Origin: Mycobacterium sp. BK086
GTDB lineage: Bacteria > Actinomycetota > Actinomycetes > Mycobacteriales > Mycobacteriaceae
Direction of reading: 5' to 3'
Assembly (NCBI GenBank): GCA_004362315.1
Contig: SNWL01000005.1
Coordinates: 806,001-870,000 of the forward strand
Length of the DNA stretch: 64,000 nucleotides
In this document: positions 60,607 through 64,000 of the stretch, piece after piece
Numbering within the stretch: position 1 is the stretch's first letter
Layout: each line of letters begins with the position of its first letter
The notes under the pieces: generated by a model
What the model was told of the DNA's origin: nothing
The model's database searches: none
Seen by the model: only the letters and a program-made list of their open reading frames with translations
Translations under genes and position numbers: made by a program

Positions 60607-61949
60607 ACGCCGTACTCACCGGCCGGGTGGTTCGTCCCGGCGACGCCGACTACCCCGATGCGAGCAGGGGCTGGAATCACTTCTTCACGCACAAGCCTTC
60701 GGCTGTCGTGTTCGCCGAGAGCACCCAGGATGTCGTCAACGCGCTGACCTGGGCCCGTCAAAGCGGACTCCCGTTCCGGGTGCGCAGCGGCGGCCACGCG
60801 CTGGAAGGCTGGTCGGGTCTCGACGACGGCGTGGTGATCGACGTCAGTGGGTTGAAGTCGGTGGTGATCGACGCGGCGGCGCAGACCGCGACCGTAGGCG
60901 CAGGGCTCAAGCAGTTGGAGGCGGTCACCGCCTTGGGTGCGGCCGGCTTCGCGGCACCCACTGGCACCGAAGGAACCGTCGGGCTCACCGGCGCGACGCT
61001 GGGCGGTGGCTTTGGCCTGCTCACCCGGCTCTACGGCATGGCATCGGACAATCTGCTCGCGGCCGAGGTCGTTCTCGCATCAGGCGAAGTAGTGGTCGCC
61101 GACGAGACCAACAACCCCGATCTGCTCTGGGCGTTGCGCGGTGCGGGCAATGGCAACTTCGGCATCGTCAGCTCGCTGACGTATCGGATTCGCCCACTGA
61201 CACAGGCGATTTTCGTGGTGGCGACGTGGACCGGGCTCGAAGACCTCGAAGCGGTCTTCGAGCTGTGGCAGCACTCTGCCCCCTATGTCGACAATCGCCT
61301 GACCAGCCAGCTCGAGATCGAGCGGGACACGTTCGCGATGCACGCTGTCCTCGCCTCCGGGACGGAAGCCGAAGCGTTGCAGCTTCTTTCACCAATGCTG
61401 TCCATCGGAGACCCGGACGTGGTGGTGCAGGACGCGGGGTGGGCTCAGATCTACGCGGGCTTCCAGATTCCCATCGAAAACGAGCCGGCGAACTGGAAGT
61501 TCACCTCGCAGTTCATGACCGAGCAGCTGCCGCCCGAGGCGATCCACACCATCGCCACGTTCGTGGCGAAGGCACCGCCGGGCTGCAACTACTTCACCAA
61601 TGCCCTCGCCGGCGCGGTACTCTCCAGCGAGCCGGCGGGTGGGTCGGCGTACGCGCACCGAAAAGCGCTGTACTACGCCGAACCCGGCGCCGGCTGGGGT
61701 GTCCGCGGCGGGCAGCCCGCATCCGAGGAGGAAACGCAGAGGTATCTGACGTGGGTCGCGGAGTTCACCGAAGCAATGCAGCCCTACGCCAACGGCGCCT
61801 ATGTGAACGTACCCAATGCCGGTGTGCCGGAATGGGAATGCGACTACTGGGGCGCCAACGTCGAACGGTTGCGGGAGATCAAGGCGGCATACGACCCCGA
61901 CAATGTCTTCTCCTACGAACAGAGCATTCGGCCGGTCAGCTCCCGTTGA
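60603..61949 (+). CDS. FAD-linked oxidoreductase, berberine-bridge-enzyme (BBE) type
   Basis: 448 residues. The FAD domain has H65 in RSGGHALEGW, the covalent 8-alpha-histidyl site; the second (cysteinyl) link site reads GLTGATLGG, so FAD is probably singly attached. The C-terminal BBE motif is YWGANVERLREIKAAYDPDNVF. These enzymes oxidise alcohols, sugars or amines with O2. GTG start overlaps the permease stop by 4 bases. The last 14 bases overlap the convergent flavin-fold gene. Confidence 0.92.
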   Translation: MNAVLTGRVVRPGDADYPDASRGWNHFFTHKPSAVVFAESTQDVVNALTWARQSGLPFRVRSGGHALEGWSGLDDGVVIDVSGLKSVVIDAAAQTATVGAGLKQLEAVTALGAAGFAAPTGTEGTVGLTGATLGGGFGLLTRLYGMASDNLLAAEVVLASGEVVVADETNNPDLLWALRGAGNGNFGIVSSLTYRIRPLTQAIFVVATWTGLEDLEAVFELWQHSAPYVDNRLTSQLEIERDTFAMHAVLASGTEAEALQLLSPMLSIGDPDVVVQDAGWAQIYAGFQIPIENEPANWKFTSQFMTEQLPPEAIHTIATFVAKAPPGCNYFTNALAGAVLSSEPAGGSAYAHRKALYYAEPGAGWGVRGGQPASEEETQRYLTWVAEFTEAMQPYANGAYVNVPNAGVPEWECDYWGANVERLREIKAAYDPDNVFSYEQSIRPVSSR

Positions 61950-62421
61950 TCAGTTCCGCCAGGAATGCCGGCAACCGCCCCGCTCCGAAGTCGTAGAACC
62001 GCGCCCACACCGGTTCGATCGAGATTCGGACCATCTGTGGGTAGGTCGCCTGGACGTTCTTCTCGAACTCGGCGAGTTCCTCGCCGTCCATCGAGTTCCG
62101 CGCCGACGCGAGGTACTCCTCGGTGACGCCGTCGACGGTCTCCAGCGTGGCGAGGCCCCGGATCAGCAACGCTCGCGCCTCTTCCGGCGTTGAGCCGCCG
62201 TCGATGGTCAAGGCCACCTGAGGACGGGACGCCAGTGCGCGAGCCTTCGGAGACGTGGGTGCCGTGGAGACGACGATGCGCTCGCCGGTCCAGTGGAACC
62301 CGACCGGGATCACGCGCGGAAAGCCGTCATGTCCGTTGTAGGCCAGTCTGGCCATCGCACCGGAGAGCAATTCCTGGGCACCCGGCTCACCAAGCTCGCG
62401 AGCCAATTCCTCGGCGTTCAT
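61936..62421 (-). CDS. Pyridoxamine 5'-phosphate oxidase-like flavin/F420-binding protein
   Basis: 161 residues, the split-barrel fold of PNPOx-like proteins: SGAMARLAYNGHDGFPRVIPVGFHW at the start, then VSTAPTSPKARALASRPQVALTID. Mycobacterial members use FMN or coenzyme F420. Its substrate is unknown. Its ATG overlaps the stop of the secreted DUF4232-like gene (ATGA). Confidence 0.85.
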   Translation of the reverse strand: MNAEELARELGEPGAQELLSGAMARLAYNGHDGFPRVIPVGFHWTGERIVVSTAPTSPKARALASRPQVALTIDGGSTPEEARALLIRGLATLETVDGVTEEYLASARNSMDGEELAEFEKNVQATYPQMVRISIEPVWARFYDFGAGRLPAFLAELINGS

Positions 62422-62924
62422 TCAGTCGCGGGCTGAAACGGTCCGATGTAGGTCCCGGGGTGGGTAGCCCCGTCCTGCCGGGCGAGCGGAACGCCGCCGG
62501 CGATCCAGGGCGTCTCCATCCGGCCCGGCCCGTTCGGCAGGGTCACCGCGATGGTGTTGGGCACCCAGCCTTCTGCGTCGGCAAGGAAAGTCAACCGGCT
62601 GGTCGCTGACGCGCCGGGCGCCAGCGCGACGGGCTGCGGATCGCCCGCCTGTTGCGGGAGCTGATAGTCCGGACCCCACATCGGGTCGTCGGGACCGATG
62701 AGATCGACGCCTGGATAGCCCATCAGCTCGCAGGACTGCGCGGAGATGTTCGTGACGATCACATCGAAATGGATCTGGCTCTGGTCGCCCGGCGAAGCGG
62801 GCGCACTGGTACTCAGGCTCAGCGTGTCGATGGCGCACGACGGCAGCGCGAACGCGCAGGGACTGGCGAGCACTGGAACGATGAGAGCCGTGGCGGCCGC
62901 TGCGACAGAGTATTTCGAGAACAT
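62418..62924 (-). CDS. Secreted DUF4232-like protein
   Basis: 168 residues. Signal peptide VAAAATALIVPVLASPCAFA, then a beta-rich domain typical of DUF4232 (DVIVTNISAQSCELMGYPGVDLIGPDD, with Cys pair) ending SAARRL-type strands and a basic-aromatic tail. Function unknown; common among exported mycobacterial proteins. A GGAAGGG ribosome site precedes the ATG. Confidence 0.85.
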   Translation of the reverse strand: MFSKYSVAAAATALIVPVLASPCAFALPSCAIDTLSLSTSAPASPGDQSQIHFDVIVTNISAQSCELMGYPGVDLIGPDDPMWGPDYQLPQQAGDPQPVALAPGASATSRLTFLADAEGWVPNTIAVTLPNGPGRMETPWIAGGVPLARQDGATHPGTYIGPFQPATE

Positions 62925-63009
62925 CTCTTCGACCCTTCCTCGTCCGCAACCCTTTCGACGTCGGCATGAACCTTAGCGCGGCGCGCCGTCGGGTATGAGG
63001 CGATCGACG

Positions 63010-64000
63010 TCAGCCCGCTGCGACACCGGTCGGCGGTTCATCCACCTCCGGCGGGACCGGAACAACGATCGTGATGGCCGTGCTGCCACCATGCCCGTCC
63101 GAGGCCCAGATGGTGAAGCTGTCGTGCGTGACGGCGAAGGGGGCGCCGAGCGCGGCCGCGAGGTGACGTTGGTCGGCCGTCGGGTTGTAGGTGAACGTTC
63201 CATCGTCGTACACGTCGACCACGCCGCCGCCCACGCTCGCCCCACTCGTGCTGTAACTCAACGCGTCCAGGTCGGGATCAGTGACACCGGTGACGGAACC
63301 GGTCACCACTCCTACGATGTCGTCGATTTGTAGGCCCGTTATTGCACCACCAGCGGGGTTGCCGTTGACGGGGCTGACGGGCACGGTGATCGTCGCGGTG
63401 GCGACACCACCGTAGGCGTCGCTGGCGTTGACGGTGAAACTGTCGATCGTCGCGGCCTCGGGGGCGTTGATCGCGGCCGCCGCATGGCGGATCTGAGTGG
63501 AGGGCAGATACGTGAATGAACCGTCGGTGTTGATGGTGACAACTCCTCCGAGGGCGCTCGTCGCGGTCCCGGTGAAGGTCACACTGTCCTGGTTGGGGTC
63601 GGCGGCTTGGATCTGGCCGCTTACCGATCCGTCCGCCTCGGATGTGCCACCGGTATAGCCGGAAATAGCCGGTGGCTTGTTGGTCGCGGCGATGTCGACG
63701 GTCACCACGGTTGTAACTGTGTCAGCTCCACTGAGACCGAATCGCCTTGCCAGGGAATGGATTACGGCTTGGAGCCGACCCAGCGGCCCGGGGAGACGAT
63801 ACTGCCCGCCATTGTCCACCACGACCGTGAAAGTGACCGTTCCGCCCAAGTGCCCGGTGTGCGAGTCCGGCGTGACCGTGAAGGTCCCGTCGGGGTTCAC
63901 GTGCACGCGTGCGTTCTCGGGTTGGTTCACGGTGTACGTCAACCTGCCGCCCGAGCCGTGGAGGTCGCCGGTGACGACACCGCTGAGAGGATCTTGGGAC
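63010..64000 (-). CDS. C-terminal part of large tandem-repeat (VCBS/cadherin-like) surface protein
   Basis: The reading frame is open from the right edge for about 329 residues to TGA at 63010; no start within the window. At least three repeats of about 95 residues are visible, each with a G.VTG/GSVTGVTDPD start and a DGTFTYNPTADQRHLAA/DGSFTYLPSTQIRHAAA-type close, followed by DSFTVNASDAYGG or DSFTIWASDGHGG. These match Ig-like VCBS/cadherin-type repeats of large mycobacterial surface or secreted proteins. An internal TTG at 63942 could be mistaken for a start, but the repeat continues upstream of it. Confidence 0.85.
   Translation of the reverse strand, partial: SQDPLSGVVTGDLHGSGGRLTYTVNQPENARVHVNPDGTFTVTPDSHTGHLGGTVTFTVVVDNGGQYRLPGPLGRLQAVIHSLARRFGLSGADTVTTVVTVDIAATNKPPAISGYTGGTSEADGSVSGQIQAADPNQDSVTFTGTATSALGGVVTINTDGSFTYLPSTQIRHAAAAINAPEAATIDSFTVNASDAYGGVATATITVPVSPVNGNPAGGAITGLQIDDIVGVVTGSVTGVTDPDLDALSYSTSGASVGGGVVDVYDDGTFTYNPTADQRHLAAALGAPFAVTHDSFTIWASDGHGGSTAITIVVPVPPEVDEPPTGVAAG

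Overview
The window is a 64-kb, GC-rich stretch of a mycobacterial chromosome, most like a fast-growing Mycolicibacterium-type species. The evidence for that assignment is an MPT64-like secreted antigen, an orphan MceA-type protein, a long AceA2-type isocitrate lyase, a mycofactocin-type SDR, an RslA-like anti-sigma factor, a glycine-rich PGRS-type protein, and many start codons that sit 6-7 bases after a TANNNT -10 box (leaderless mRNAs). I found no tRNA, rRNA, insertion sequence, prophage or CRISPR array.

Layout. (1) 1-10.2 kb is an accessory catabolic block: a truncated Rieske oxygenase, an HSL-type esterase and an amidohydrolase in one minus-strand operon; a divergent epoxide-hydrolase-like enzyme; a Baeyer-Villiger-type flavin monooxygenase divergent from a putative metal-dependent hydrolase; then a TetR regulator, a mycofactocin-type SDR and an MHS-family transporter. 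Two very compact divergent promoters serve these genes. (2) 10.2-25.2 kb (minus) and 25.4-32.5 kb (plus) form one divergent catabolic cluster of about 22 kb. Minus side, in transcription order: SDR, Rieske oxygenase, Baeyer-Villiger monooxygenase, SDR, CaiB-type CoA-transferase, two acyl-CoA dehydrogenases, Gfo/Idh oxidoreductase, two more acyl-CoA dehydrogenases, ThDP enzyme, aldehyde dehydrogenase, and the housekeeping gene dtd at the end. Plus side: an SMP-30-like beta-propeller, a GntR/HutC regulator, acyl-CoA synthetase, SDR, acyl-CoA synthetase, enoyl-CoA hydratase and a terminator. Two near-identical palindromes (TTGTCCGGACAA and TTGTCTGGACTAA) lie in the divergent intergenic region and are the likely GntR operators. 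Together the genes read as an uncharacterised route for a bulky alicyclic or terpenoid/steroid-like compound: hydroxylation, ketone formation, Baeyer-Villiger lactonisation, lactone opening, CoA activation and beta-oxidation-like trimming.

(3) 32.5-42.7 kb holds an NlpC/P60-like secreted protein, a 3Fe-4S ferredoxin, an orphan MceA protein divergent from aceA, an SDR and a TetR regulator, a KshA-like Rieske oxygenase paired with a DapB-like dehydrogenase, and two exported proteins. (4) 42.7-64 kb is mostly transport and envelope: an AzgA-like purine permease, a GNAT acetyltransferase, an MPT64-like antigen, a SAM methyltransferase with a 61-residue upstream partner, an App1-like phosphatase, an SLC13/TrkA-C permease, a four-gene DyP-peroxidase operon with two unrecognised partners, a lipoprotein, the RslA-like anti-sigma factor without a sigma gene beside it, a TetR regulator, CcdA, a PGRS-type protein lacking a PE domain, a small secreted protein, an APC permease with a BBE-type flavoenzyme, a PNPOx-like protein, a DUF4232-like secreted protein, and the end of a repetitive surface protein that runs off the right edge.

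Starts were chosen from operon overlaps (ATGA/GTGA), Shine-Dalgarno sequences or leaderless -10 spacing. All functions are inferred from visible motifs and remembered family resemblance; no database search was run.
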